From Eledone cirrhosa (Eukaryota; Mollusca; Cephalopoda; Octopoda; Eledonidae): a DNA stretch of 64,000 nt. Location: positions 4,220,546 to 4,284,545 of the forward strand of contig OZ024759.1 in the NCBI GenBank assembly GCA_964016885.1. Reading direction: 5' to 3'. Shown here one piece after another: positions 22,174 to 32,984 of this stretch. The notes beneath the pieces were generated by a model that did no database searches, was not told the DNA's origin, and worked only from the letters and a program-made list of their open reading frames with translations. How positions within the stretch are numbered: the first letter of the stretch is position 1; each line of letters starts with the position of its first letter. The translations under genes and the position numbers were made by a program.

Positions 22174-22317
22174 TATAGGTTTTTACTTGGCAATCCGGTC
22201 CGGTCCATCCTTCTTCACAGCCATATGGGCAAGCCCCAGTTTGTTGATGGCAGTCAGCATCGTTTAAACAATGGCATTGCTTGTTACAAGTATATCCATA
22301 CCATTGAGATGCACAAC
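22174..22317 (-). CDS. EGF-like exon upstream of the FTP domain
   Basis: A 144-bp exon, phase 1 at both ends, acceptor AACATAG and donor GTAAGT (from 22173). The product reads CASQWYGYTCNKQCHC, LNDADCHQQTGAC and PYGCEEGWTGPDC, then QVKTY. It is an eight-cysteine EGF/laminin-EGF-like module, the usual neighbour of FTP domains in molluscan lectin-like receptors. It splices in frame to the FTP exon at 21285-21542. A second GT lies just after CCAA but GTAAGT is the better donor and gives the correct phase. Confidence 0.88.
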
Positions 22318-22385
22318 CTATGTTAAAAGTTAGAATTTATCACACTGATGGACTACATTTCCACAGTTCTCTCTCATCTACAGTT

Positions 22386-22938
22386 AATTGTTTCTACTAT
22401 TTGGCACAAGGTACCAGTAATACACAGGGGTAATTGCTGAATTACCTCAGTGCATTACTGGAACTTTATTTTATTGACCCCCCCATAAGAATGAAAGGCA
22501 AACCTTGGCGGGTTTGAAATCAGAACGTAAAGGTCCATAACTCTATGCTGCAAAGCATGGTGTCTGACACTCTACGGATTACTGCCAATCCAATAATAAT
22601 AATTGTTTCTACTTTTGGCATAAGGCCAGCCAGCAATTACCCCCAGTGCATTACTGGTACTTTATTTTATCGACCTCCGTAAGAATGAAAGGCAAAGCTA
22701 ACTTCAGCAGGATTTGAACTCAGAACGTAAAGGGCCATAATTCTATGCTGCAAAACATGGTGTCTGATGCTCTACGGATTACTGCCAGTCCAATCCAGCA
22801 ATTACCCCCAGTGCATTACTGGTACTTTATTTTATCGACCCCTGTAAGGATGAAAGGCAAAGTTAACCTCGGCGGGATTTGAACTCAGAACATAAAGGGC
22901 CGTAAACATGATGTCTGACACTCTACCGATTACTGCCA
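22386..22938 (-). repeat. Cluster of three minus-strand tRNA-derived SINEs
   Basis: Three copies lie head to tail at about 22386-22592, 22605-22793 and 22796-22938 (the last lacks the tail). Each has GTACTTTATTTTATCGACCC (or a close variant) and a B-box-like GGATTTGAACTCAGAAC. Copies one and two share the variant GGATTACTGCCA, suggesting tandem duplication of one insertion. Confidence 0.85.
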
Positions 22939-23379
22939 GTCTCACATAATTATCTCACCTAATATTATGGTCTGAGTTCAAATCCCGTCAAGGATAACTT
23001 TACCATTCATCCTTACGGGGGTCGATAAAATAAAGTACCAGTAATACACTAGGGTATTTGCTGGTCTTGTGCCCCCAAAAGTAGAAACATAATATTGAAT
23101 ATATTAGATTTTGATATTATCTATTTTGAGAACATTATCTTAACATTAATAAGGGCGGTGGGTTGGCAGTATCGGTGGAGGGTCGGACGCCATGCTTTCC
23201 AGCATAGAGTTACGGCCCTTTACGATCTGAGTAATGCACTGGGTCATTGCTGGCCTTGTGCCCAAAGTAGAAACAATTATCTTAACATTAATATGAACGG
23301 CTGGTTACAGCCAGTTTGAACAGAAAGAGGTGAGAGAATTCTGGCCAGATACAGTCGCTTTAAATGCTAAAGGGTTAAC
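22939..23379. mobile_element. piggyBac-type MITE right half with two nested SINEs
   Basis: MITE pieces TCTCACATAATTATCTCACC, TTTTGATATTATCTATTTTG and CTGGCCAGATACAGTCGCTT end in AAATGCTAAAGGG followed by TTAA. Plus-strand SINE fragments at about 22965-23090 and 23151-23281 interrupt it. The left TIR is missing. Confidence 0.8.
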
Positions 23380-23435
23380 AGTCACAGTTTGTAGAGATTA
23401 ACAACTAAAGTTTGAATGAATAAAGATCAACAGAC

Positions 23436-23585
23436 CTGATAATGATAATGTTTCGATACAGGTACCCTCTCCTTTTATAGAAATAGACCAAGCGTTTACA
23501 TCCCCTGAACAGCTCAAAGGTCTGGTTGTACATATTGATTTACAAAAGGGTTCCTTAGATTTGTCAAAAAATACCAAAACTGTCT
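23436..23585 (-). CDS. Putative further exon of the multi-EGF/FTP gene
   Basis: A 150-bp open exon candidate (50 codons) with acceptor CTTCTCATTTCAG and donor CAG|GTCTGT (from 23435). Both edges are phase 1 and its last G joins the next exon's GT to give Gly before CASQWYG. It would encode TVLVFFDKSKEPFC, CTTRPLSCSGDVNAWSISIK and GEGTCIETLSLSG. The layout (strand, Lys/Cys stretch, internal Cys, Gly-rich strand) vaguely resembles the second half of an FTP domain, but the CEVEV signature is not clear. The phase match and the position support it; the domain is unassigned. Confidence 0.45.
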
Positions 23586-23614
23586 CTGAAATGAGAAGTG
23601 TAAATATATATATA

Positions 23615-24015
23615 TATATATATATATATCATCATCATCATCATCAACGTTTAACGTCCGTGTTCCACGCTTGCATGGGTTTGGACGGGGGTATTCCCAC
23701 TTGAGGCAAGAGTGATTGTCTTGCTCGCATAGGACTGTCTGGCAGGTTTTCTACAGTTGGATGCCCTTCCTAACACCAACCACATTTACAGTGTGGGACT
23801 GGGAGGTTTTTACCGTAATATACATATATAATATATATATAATATATATATAATATATATATATAATATACATATATAATATATATATATAATATATATA
23901 TATATAATATACATATATAATATATATATAATATATATATATAATATATATATATAATATACATATATAATATATATATAATATATATATATAATAGATA
24001 TATAATATATATATA
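23615..24015. repeat. (TA)n tracts around a LINE 3'-tail fragment
   Basis: A TA run is followed by (ATC)n and a GTTTAACGTCCGTGTTCCAC ... GGATGCCCTTCCTAACACCA block (minus-strand LINE tail, about 23627-23800), then 190 bp of TAATATATATA variants. There is no gene here. Confidence 0.8.
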
Positions 24016-25322
24016 TCTATACTATAAAGCTGATGGCCGTATGTAGGTACAAACTTTCCGCCAAACGGCTAGACCAAACAGCACCAAATTTGCTCCATAG
24101 ATGTAACTTTTTCCAAGTAAAAAAGTGAGGGTATTTTTGTCTACTGAATGATTAAAGACATTATTTAAATATTCACTTTTTTAAAATTTCAAACATCAAC
24201 ACTTCCGGTTATACGTCATTCCTCAATTTTCTTATGACGTCACACAACATTCCCCTCTTTTTCTTAGTCTGTATGTCTGGCTGTCTGCATTAGATAACGT
24301 TTTTCGAAATATTTACTTCTGCGTTCACAGACTGATATTTTTAGTTTCAGAAGATCCCGTTAAGGGTGAAAGCAGCGATTCTTTGCTTAAACTTTAATCT
24401 GTTATTTTAATATATATATTCGTGTACAGATATTTTTGCATACACAAAAACAAAAACCTATTTATTTCATGAAAGCACAGACGGCTTATCGTCATTGTTA
24501 CTGTTCGAGGTTAGAGGACCACAGTCTTTCCAAGATCTGAGAACCATCAATGGCCATCAATGTTCCACTTACTGTTAGGCTTGCCAGATGCGTGGTATGT
24601 TACATGATGACAGCCATTGACACCTCACCCTGCTAAATAGCTAAAGTCCCTTCTCAGCTGCGAAAACCTTTTGCTATTATGCTGCACAACTGCGATATCG
24701 CCGACCCTCTCGCACTGTGGAACAACCACTGCGAAAGTCTAGCTGAGGACATCCTCCACCGCACACACAGACAATGTCGTTTTCAATGAGGCGCTCATTT
24801 GTCTTGAAAACAGAGTCCTGGAGATTGGTGGTCGGCCTCTAGGCCACTACAGCTTACCTGCTCCTGACAGGAGTGTCCAGAGGTCAACGTCTACAGAGCT
24901 TCTTTGCGAGACGAGCTACGAAATCAGTGATTCTCCCATGGTCAATTGTATGTAGGATGCTCTAGGGTTAGCTCACCAAACAATCTTTGCTCCGGAGGGC
25001 TGAACAAAAAATATTTTATACTCTGAGGCTCTAACAATGTAATTTAAATATTTTCTGTTACTTGGAATTTCCATTATGGTTGTACAAATTATTGTTTGTT
25101 AAAAAATGTGTTCTCTGTTCAGCCTTTATTGTTGTAACTATCAATTTTCTTTAATGTACTGGCTGCTGAAGTGGGGAATCTTAAAAACTATTGAAACCCA
25201 ACACCAGAGCACATTAACCCCCCCAACCCCCTCTCGCTTACTTGAGAGGGCATGCGGTATCTTTCCTGAAAAGATAAAATGCCGGTATACTTAGCCAGGC
25301 ACCAGCCGGAAAGGCCAGCTAG
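24016..25322 (+). mobile_element. Decayed Helitron, 1.3 kb
   Basis: The 5' end is A|TCTATACTATAAAGCTGATG and the 3' end is GGAAAGGCCAGCTAG|T, giving the TC...CTRR pattern and A/T insertion site of Helitrons. A short GCC-GGAAA-GGC hairpin precedes the terminus. The interior keeps a degraded helicase segment (see 24510-24930). Confidence 0.8.
24510..24930 (+). pseudogene. Helitron helicase remnant
   Basis: Read across several frameshifts and a stop, the region gives SFQDLRTING, the LRxxFAxxL-type stretch, LWNNHCESLAEDILHRTHRQ and NEALICLENRVLEIGGRPLG followed by SLPAPDRS. These match the middle of Helitron RepHel proteins, just before and at the start of the helicase domain. No Walker A motif remains and no ORF is intact. 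Confidence 0.7.
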
Positions 25323-25358
25323 TAATATATATATATAATAAATATATAATATATATAT

Positions 25359-25391
25359 AATTGTTTCTACTTTTGGCACAAGGCCAGCAAT
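25359..25391 (-). repeat. tRNA-derived SINE tail fragment
   Basis: Only AATTGTTTCTACTTTTGGCA and CAAGGCCAGCAA remain, directly in front of the RTE LINE fragment. Confidence 0.7.
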
Positions 25392-27199
25392 GATAATGTC
25401 CGTAATGATAATGGTGTACTTGCGCTCACTGATACTGATAAGCCTGGAAGTGTCACTACGAGAGACTATTAAATGAGGAGAAAAAGTGGGAAAAAGATAG
25501 TCTGCCCCAAATCGATCCAATGGTGCAAGGTAAAGGTAGTATAATAAGTAAGGCAATCAAAGATATGAAGACAGGCAAGGCAGCTGGGCCTTCGGAGGTA
25601 GTTGCTGAGATGTTGAAGGCATCTGGTATGGCGGGACACACTATGGTCACCCGTATAGTTAACCAAGTAATACAGAATGGGGTCATACCGAAAGACTGGC
25701 GTAGCAGCATCATCATTAACTGCTACAAGGGTAAAGGGGATGCTCTAGATAGGGAAACTATAGAGGCATTAAGTTAGTTGACCAGGTCATGAAGGTCACA
25801 GAAAGAGTAATAGCACAACTAATCAGAGAGCGAATTGATCTAGATGAAATGCAGTTTGGGTTTGTGTCAGGTAAAAGTACCACAGACGCTCTTTTCCTTG
25901 TACGACAACTACAAGGGAAGTACCTAGCTAAAAGTAAACCCCTCTACTTAGCTTTTGTAGACTTGAAGAAAGCTTTTGACAGAGTCCCCCACTCCATTAT
26001 CTGGTGGGCTCTTAGAAAACTAGGTGTAGATGAATGGCTGGTGAGAGCTATACAAGCTATGTATAATGAAACAGTCAGTAAGGTTAGAATTAACAATGAA
26101 TATTGTGAAGAATTTAGTGTAAAAGTTGGCGTTCATCAAGGCTCTGTCCTTAGCCCCCTCTTATTTATTATTGCCCTTCAGGCTATAACAGAGGAGTTCA
26201 AGACCGGCTGCCCATGGGAACTCCTATACGCAGATGATCTAACGCTCATAGTTGAATCAATGGCTGAACTAGAGAAGAAATTCAAAGCATGGCCTAGAAT
26301 CAAAAGGCCTTAAAGTTAACTTGTCTAAGACTAAAGTTCTAGTTTGTAGAAAGGAAAATAGGGCACCAGTCCCATCTGGGAAATGGCCATGCTCAGTGTG
26401 TAGGAAAGGAGTAGGCAGAAATTCCATTTTATGTCCCAAATGCAAAGTATGGGTACATAAAAGATGTAGTGGGATCACAGGTAAACTATCTAAGAACGTA
26501 GACTTTATATGTGGCCAATGCTCAGGTGCAATAAGTAGCAAGTGTCCAAAGGATACTAGCTCCTTCCATTGCCCAGATGGTTCTATAGAAATAGTAGACA
26601 CTTTCCGTTACCTGGGTGACGAAATCAGCAGTGGTGGAGGGTCTTCTGGAAGTATAGTAGCCAGAGTCAGAACGGGATGGAAAAAGTTCAGAGAGCTTAT
26701 ACCGCTGTTGGCCACTAAAGGTTTCTCTCTAAAAATGAAAGGCAGATTGTATGATGCCTGTATACGAACAGCAATGCTACATGGCAGTGAGGCATGGGCA
26801 TTACGTGCAGAGGACCTGCGTAGGCTGGAAAGGAACGAAGCTTGCATGCTCCGTTGGATGTGTAATAGTAATATGCGTGAACAGCAAAGCATATATGAAC
26901 TAAGTGAGAAATTAGGAATAAGAGGGATCAGATGCTGTTTACTTGAGAGAAGACTATGTTGGTATGGCCACGTGATGCTCATGAAAGACGTCAGTTGTAT
27001 AAAAAAGTGCAGGGCGATCAAAATTGATGGTAGTTACGGAGTAGGTAAACCCAGAAAAACCTGGGATGATCTGATAAATTCCGACCTTACACACTTACAT
27101 CTCTCTAAGTCAATGTCTCTGGGCCGAGATCTTTGGTGCTATGCAGTAATACAGAAGACCCGCCTTGCCTATGCACAAAGCGAAACCTACAGTCAGTAG
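25392..27199 (+). pseudogene. RTE-type LINE ORF, 5' truncated and frameshifted (family B)
   Basis: It begins in the linker before RT. RT motifs are KAAGPSEVVAEML, VIPKDWRSSIIINCYKGKG, FVDLKKAFDRVP, GVHQGSVLSPLLFII and the catalytic LLYADDLTL. A C4HC3 (PHD-like) finger follows (CSVCRKG...CPKCKVWVHKRC...CGQC), then HGSEAWALRAEDLRRLERNE, RLCWYGHVM and GKPRKTWDD. Frameshifts near 25760 and 26290 separate three frames. The layout matches the intact ORF at 45245-48361 but the sequence is clearly another subfamily. The missing endonuclease and the breaks make it inactive. Confidence 0.88.
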
Positions 27200-27545
27200 G
27201 CACCTCTTAACCAAATATACACCCCAATCTACTACCCCTACCCTATCCTCCCACTCCCACCAACAGCATGAGAAAATGAAATCGAGTTTGTGTAGGTGTC
27301 ACGGAAAAAAAAACACACAGTCCACGCTGTAATGTGGTCGTGTAGGTAACACGGTAAAAAGTTCCCAGTTCCACACTGTAAATGTGGTTGGTGTTAGGAA
27401 GGGCATCCAGCCGTAGAAAAAGTTAGTTCTATATGAGTGAGACACGGTCACCCGACCAGCCTTGCCTCAACTCCCGTCTAACCCATGCTAGCGTGGAAAA
27501 TGGACGTTAAACGAAGATGATGATGATGATGATGATGATGATATA
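27200..27545 (+). repeat. 3' UTR and (ATG)n tail of the family B RTE LINE
   Basis: It contains two runs of GTAGGTGTCACGG/GTAGGTAACACGG, the GGTGTTAGGAAGGGCATCCA module, then GAGACACGGTCACCCGACCA, AACCCATGCTAGCGTGGAAA and GATGATGATG. A terminal short tandem repeat in place of poly-A is characteristic of RTE elements. The last 100 bp are shared with the SINE at 21716-22115. From 27545 to 28079 I see no gene. Confidence 0.8.
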
Positions 27546-28079
27546 TATAGGAAAATGTATGACCCCGACGGTAGAGCTCAAGCCGTTTCGACGGCTATTT
27601 CTGGACTAAATTAGAATTTTTAGCCTGGTAAATAAATAGCCGAACTTTTCAAGGGGTACTTCCTTATATGGGAAGATTGTAGCTGTCAAGAGGATTGGTC
27701 AAAAATTCCTGGTAAACACAATTAAGTCTATCATGGCAGTGGGTGGGAGGTGGGGATGGCTGAACTTGCCTGTAGAGCAATGAGGGAGTGGGTGGAGCCG
27801 GTCAAGCGTTGAAAGTGAAATCTAAACAGCAAATTCTAAGGATTGTGTATGAAAGTAGGCCAACTTTCATACTTTCCACCATGGCGATTGGACTGCATAC
27901 CCTGCTTTCCAGGTTACCCTTTGCCACTGATATATATATATTTATATATTGAGTACTCTGGTGCATTATGGTCCTTCTGGTTCCTTACCACACCTCCTTT
28001 GTTATATATATATATAACGGCGGCGAAGATTGGAAACCGAATCTGAGCTTTCCCACCTCTGGGACAAGCCGTGGTAAGT

Positions 28080-28414
28080 TGTTTACGCTCAAGAGACTAA
28101 CCCCTGGGGGATGTTAAACACAGGTCAGAGGTGTTTAAGCCTGACAGAAAATAGGTCAGAGGATATATCCATCTTTCTGAGTTGTTTACGCTTGGCAAAA
28201 TAATCCCTTGGGAGACTCTAACCAAAGTTCAGAGGATATATCTATCCTTCTAACTTCAACTCTTATAAATACAGGGGTTGTTTACGCCCCGACAGAAAAG
28301 AAGTGATATACAGACAACACAAGTGGCCTTTACAAGCTCTCGTCACGAAATACCAGTCCGTCACTAATTTCCACTCCTGCCTGGCTGATCGATACAACCA
28401 CATATTCCGTTACA
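28080..28414 (+). repeat. Left LTR (internally shortened)
   Basis: It begins TGTTTACGC and ends CCGTTACA. It carries two AGAGGATATATC blocks and ACTCTTATAAATACAGGG (a TATA-like site). It matches 31606-31915 and then jumps to the last ~25 bp of the right LTR. Confidence 0.75.
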
Positions 28415-28466
28415 ACTGGTGACCCCGTAAAACAGACACACAACTTCTGATCATCCACTACAAACG

Positions 28467-28598
28467 ATGTCTCTAGCACACGACGATTCATCTACAGCAG
28501 AAATGGCAGTGAGGGCGGCATTTACATTAAGAATTCCACCATTCTGGGTGCACGATCTAACACTGTGGTTCGCGCACATCGAAGCGCAGTTCGCATAA
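28467..28598 (+). pseudogene. Gag N-terminal remnant of the Ty3/gypsy element
   Basis: 43 codons from ATG ([15 protein letters not shown]), including [20 protein letters not shown], the opening of mag-like gypsy gag proteins. A TAA follows at the deletion junction, where pol sequence begins in another frame. Confidence 0.75.
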
Positions 28599-31214
28599 TA
28601 ACACACGGCCCACCTGTTGCTGCACGACCTAGAAGGCTACCACCAGACCGGCTGAAGTCCGTCAAACAAGAATTTCAGCACATGCTGGATATCGGCATCA
28701 TACGTCCGTCCAGCAGCAACTGGTCCTCACCCATACACTGTGTACCCAAGAAGTCGTCAAACGACTGGCGAATCTGTGGCGACTACCGTGCACTGAACAA
28801 CTGCACCGTTCCTAACTCTTATCCAGTGCCTCATCTACAGGACTTCTCTAGCTCGCTGCACGGGGCTCGCATATTTTCGAAGATCGATCTTGTGCGAGCT
28901 TACAATCAGATACCCGTTGAGCCCGCAGATATTCCAAAGACCGCCGTCACAACACCCTTTGGAATGTTCGAATTTCTGCATATGCCTTTCGGTTTGCGAA
29001 ATGCAGCGCAAACATTCCAGCGATTCATCGATACAGTCACCAGGGGTTTACCTTTTGTATACGCATACATTGACGACTTACTGGTGGCCAGCAGCTCCCA
29101 CGAAGGACATGAGAAACACCTGGATCTCCTATTCACACGTTTGCGTGAATATGGAATTGTTATCAACCCCAGCAAATGTGAGTTCGGAGTTGCGTCCCTT
29201 CATTTTCTGGGACACATCATTGACAAAGATGGTATTCGCCCACTTAAGGAGAAAGTCAAATCCATCATTGATTTTCCACAACCTATATCTCTCCGCAAAC
29301 TGCGAGAATTTCTTGGCCTGGTAAACTTCTACGGAAGATTTATACCCCACTGTGCAGAGACAGCCCAACCACTCACAGATTTGCTGCGGCAGCGTACAAC
29401 CAAAAACGCAAACATCAAGCTCAGTGAAAAAGAATATACCGCTTTCGCTGAGTTGAAGAAAATGTTGTCCGAGGCTACAATGCTGAGTTACCCCAAACCT
29501 GACGCCCCAATGTGTTTATTGACTGATGCATCCGATTTCGGAGGTGGAGGTGTGCTTCAACAACTCTCTGGCGATATTTGGCGACCTGTATCTTTTTTCT
29601 CTAAGCGATTAAAACCCGCTGAAACTAAGTACAGCACATTCAGTCATGAATTATTGGCAGCATACCTTGCTGTCAAGCATTTTCGACACATGCTAGAAGG
29701 TCGTGTGTTCTCTATATACACCGACCACAAACCACTAGTGTACGCGTTCAATGCCAAGCCTGACCGACACTCACCCAGGGAGGTCCGACATCTGGACTTC
29801 ATTTCTCAGTACACTACTGATATTCGGTACATTAAGGGTGCCACCAACTCAGCAGCTTATGCCCTATCGCGCATGGAGCTTAAGGCAATCCACACCACTG
29901 CCACTATCGACCTCCAGAAGATTCCAGCGGATCAACAGAATGACGAGGAACTGCTGCAACTCCGGAAATCATCCTTGAAATTGAAGGAATGCCCGCTGCC
30001 CTCTTCTTCGGGTTATATTTGGTCTGACATCTCCACAGGCCGCGAGCGCCCATACGTGCCCCGGAAACATCGACGCGACGTTTTCTCGGCACTGCATTCT
30101 CTGGCACATCCTGGCGTCCGCGCCACGCAGAAACTGATGGTTGCCCGCTTTGTGTGGCCCAACATCAACAAGGACACCCGTGAATGGGCTAGGAACTGAA
30201 TCGTGTGCAAGAAGACGAAAATTCACCGGCACATCAAAGCCCCGATCGGTTCTTTCGCAACACCTGATGCACGGTTCCAACATGTGCATATAGACATAGT
30301 TGGACCTTTGCGTCCTTCTCAAAACTACACTCAACTTCTCACCTGTGTCGACCGATTTTCTCGCTGGCCAGAAGCTTTTCCCCTGACGGATATTACTGCG
30401 GAAACTGTCGCCAAAACGCTAGTGTTTCACTGGGTTTCGTGTTTCGGCACACCCGCGACCATCACTACGGATAGAGGACGTCAGTTCGATTCGAACCTAT
30501 TTACCGAGCTGACTCGTCTCCTCGGGTGCAAACGCATCCGTACAACAGCGTATCACCCTGCCGCTAACGGCATGGTAGAACGCTTACACCGCCAGCTAAA
30601 ATCATCTATCAAGGCTTACGAAGACTCCACTAACTGGTTCGACTACCTCCCACTCATTCTTCTTGGTATTCGTTCCACTGTTAAAGAGGGAGTCGGACAT
30701 TCTCCGGCTGAAATGGTGTATGGCACCGTACTCACTCTACCCGGACAAATGATCACTCCTGTTTCGCCACAAGAACTTCCAGACCCTACAAAATATGTGC
30801 ACCGTTTACGGTCATCAATGTCGCATCTGTCTCCTTCAGCCCCTAAACAACAGCACGTTACTTCACACATACCAAAAAGCATCGATACATGGACGCATGT
30901 TTTCGTTAGAAATGACGGTATTCCATCGCAACTTCGTCCGCCGTATTCCGTCCGGGCCCTACAAGGTGATACAGAAATGCTCTAAGTATTTCGTCTTCGA
31001 CTTGAACGGGAAGCGAAATACCGTCTCCATTGATCGTTTAAAAAAAGCGTTCATACAACAGGAATTGCCACCAGTACCCACCGTTTCTCCAGCAGACTCA
31101 CCAACAACTTTGCCCGACACAAACACGGCAAATTCTGCACAACCCCGACACACCAAATCCGGAAGAACAGTCCGATGGCCCACGCCATGGGATACGTACA
31201 AGTTTATCGGGTAA
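28596..31214 (+). pseudogene. Ty3/gypsy pol: RT, RNase H and integrase (broken)
   Basis: Pol homology starts at [20 protein letters not shown] keeps the [15 protein letters not shown] and [17 protein letters not shown] motifs and catalytic YIDDLLVAS. RNase H keeps [23 protein letters not shown] and [11 protein letters not shown]. Integrase has the [11 protein letters not shown] zinc-binding His region, then D (HIDIVGP), D ([10 protein letters not shown]) and E ([11 protein letters not shown]). TGA at 30197-30199 falls at the first Cys of the HHCC motif, and a frameshift near 30950 separates the C-terminal part ([20 protein letters not shown] onward). Protease is absent. The element would need help from an intact relative. 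Confidence 0.88.
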
Positions 31215-31605
31215 GTACAAATTATGCATCTGGTCGACATTTTGGCTAATTTGTACATTTCAACGAATCGGCCAATTTCTGTGGTCATGAACTATTGCTA
31301 CACACAAATCAATTAACTCTGTGCATCACCCACATCAAAAGAACAGACAAAAGAACATTTTCCCGTTTCTATGAAATGAACGAACTTTTAATCAACAAAC
31401 TTTTCGTACGAACATTTTCAATATTATGTAACATCACAGTACATTTTCCTGCATGTAAATTTCTTTTGGTTTGCATGTTTTCTTTCATGTCTCCTGTTTG
31501 TAAATGACTTTCATGTGTTTTTTTATTTTTACTGATTTTCTTCAACAACACACCTAGTCATACCTATCTTCATTTCACATGCACCTAGATCGTTCAATCT
31601 TAACT

Positions 31606-32247
31606 TGTTTACGCTCAAGAGACTAACCCCTTGGGAGAGGCTAAACGCAGGTCAGAGGTGTTTATGCCTGACAGAAAATAGGTCAGAGGATATATCCATC
31701 TTTATGACTTGTTTACGCTTGGCAAACTAATCCCTTGGGAGACTAACCAAAGTTTAGAGGATATATCTATCCTTCTAAATTCTACTCTTATAAATACAGG
31801 GATTGTTTACGCCAAAAACAGAAAAGAAGTGGGATACAGACAAGACAAGACGTTTTACAAGCTCTCGTCACGAAAAAACAGTCTACCACTTATTCTCACC
31901 TTCCTGGCTGATCGCTGACTCCTGCAATACAAATAAGTAAATATACTGATACGCCGCACACACACATTCATAGTGAGTCCAGCATTTGTACACGTATCAT
32001 TCATTTCTGTTTACACGTATTATAATCGTATTCTGTGATATTTGAATTTACGTGGCTTGAAGAGCCACCAAATTATTGTATGAATATTTTGTGTCAATTA
32101 TTTTATCATTCAATATTCAAATTGAATATTGTTGTAATAAAATAAACTTTGTAACAACACTCCTGGTATTTTTCTTTACACCGAAACCACCATACCAACA
32201 GTTACATCCATCGTTGTCGTTACAACCACACATAATATTCCGTTACA
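31606..32247 (+). repeat. Right LTR
   Basis: It matches the left LTR over its first 310 bp and last ~25 bp, with an additional middle that includes AATAAAATAAACTTTG, a likely polyadenylation region. No clear purine tract precedes it, so the LTR might begin further left. Confidence 0.7.
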
Positions 32248-32388
32248 CCTCCGTCTATATTTCAACCACTGGAACAACCTCACACAAGAAACAGTTGTCG
32301 CACCTTCAGTCAACATTTTAATGTCAAACATCGAAATAAATGTTATGAGTGTATATAGATAGATGTATATTGTGTGTGTGTATATATA

Positions 32389-32540
32389 CAGTAATCCCCC
32401 GCTATATCGCGGTTCACTTTTCACGGTCCCGTTACATAGCGGATATTTCTTTGGAACGTATCTAATTTCCTATCGCGGTAATCCTCGCCACATCGCGGAT
32501 TATTCGTTAGAACATATCTATTTTCTTATCGCGGTACGTC
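32389..32540 (+). mobile_element. Possible pogo/Tigger-type DNA transposon end
   Basis: CAGTAATCCCCCGCTATATC after a TA run resembles the CAGTA...CCCC...CGCGG ends of Tigger-like elements, with repeated ATCGCGG motifs inside. The other terminus is not seen. Confidence 0.4.
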
Positions 32541-32747
32541 TGAGTAAAAAGTGTTTAAAATTTAAACTTATTAAATAAGTTTCGATGTTATTAAAGAGTA
32601 TATCGTAAGGAAGGGACATCTTAAGGCTTTAATTATGAACAAATGTTTATATTTTCATTCCATTATTGTTTTACTGATTGTGTTTTGCTCTAATCTACTA
32701 TAAACCCTTCATAGATTGGTCTCTCTGTAACATGGTTGTTTCTGGAA

Positions 32748-32945
32748 CGTATCATGGCTTAGTGGTTAAAGCATTGGGCTTGCAATCTAAAGGTTGTGAG
32801 TTCGATTCTCGGACAGGGTGTTGTGTTGTGTCCTTGAGCAAGACACTTTATTTCGCGTTACTCCAGTTTACTCAGCTGTAGAAATGAGTTGTGATGTCAC
32901 TGGTGCCAAGCTATATCAGTCATAACCTTTCTCTTGGACATATAT
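32748..32945 (+). repeat. tRNA-derived SINE, second family
   Basis: Head TCATGGCTTAGTGGTTAAAG, B box GGTTGTGAGTTCGATTCTC, core CCTTGAGCAAGACACTTTAT and the TGATGTCACTGGTGCCAAGC block, ending in a TA run. Confidence 0.85.
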
Positions 32946-32984
32946 ATAGTGTATATATACTGTACACAGTGTATATATATGTAT

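Larger units (their letters stand above)
28080..32247 (+). mobile_element. Ty3/gypsy LTR retrotransposon, internally deleted
   Basis: Related segments starting TGTTTACGCTCAAGAGACTA and ending ATATTCCGTTACA lie at 28080-28414 and 31606-32247. Between them are a gag remnant and a pol (RT, RNase H, integrase) in the gypsy order. TGGTGACCCCG right after the left LTR looks like a primer-binding site. The left LTR lacks an inner block of about 300 bp present in the right one, most of gag and the protease are deleted, and I find no matching target duplication, so the exact ends are uncertain. Confidence 0.85.
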
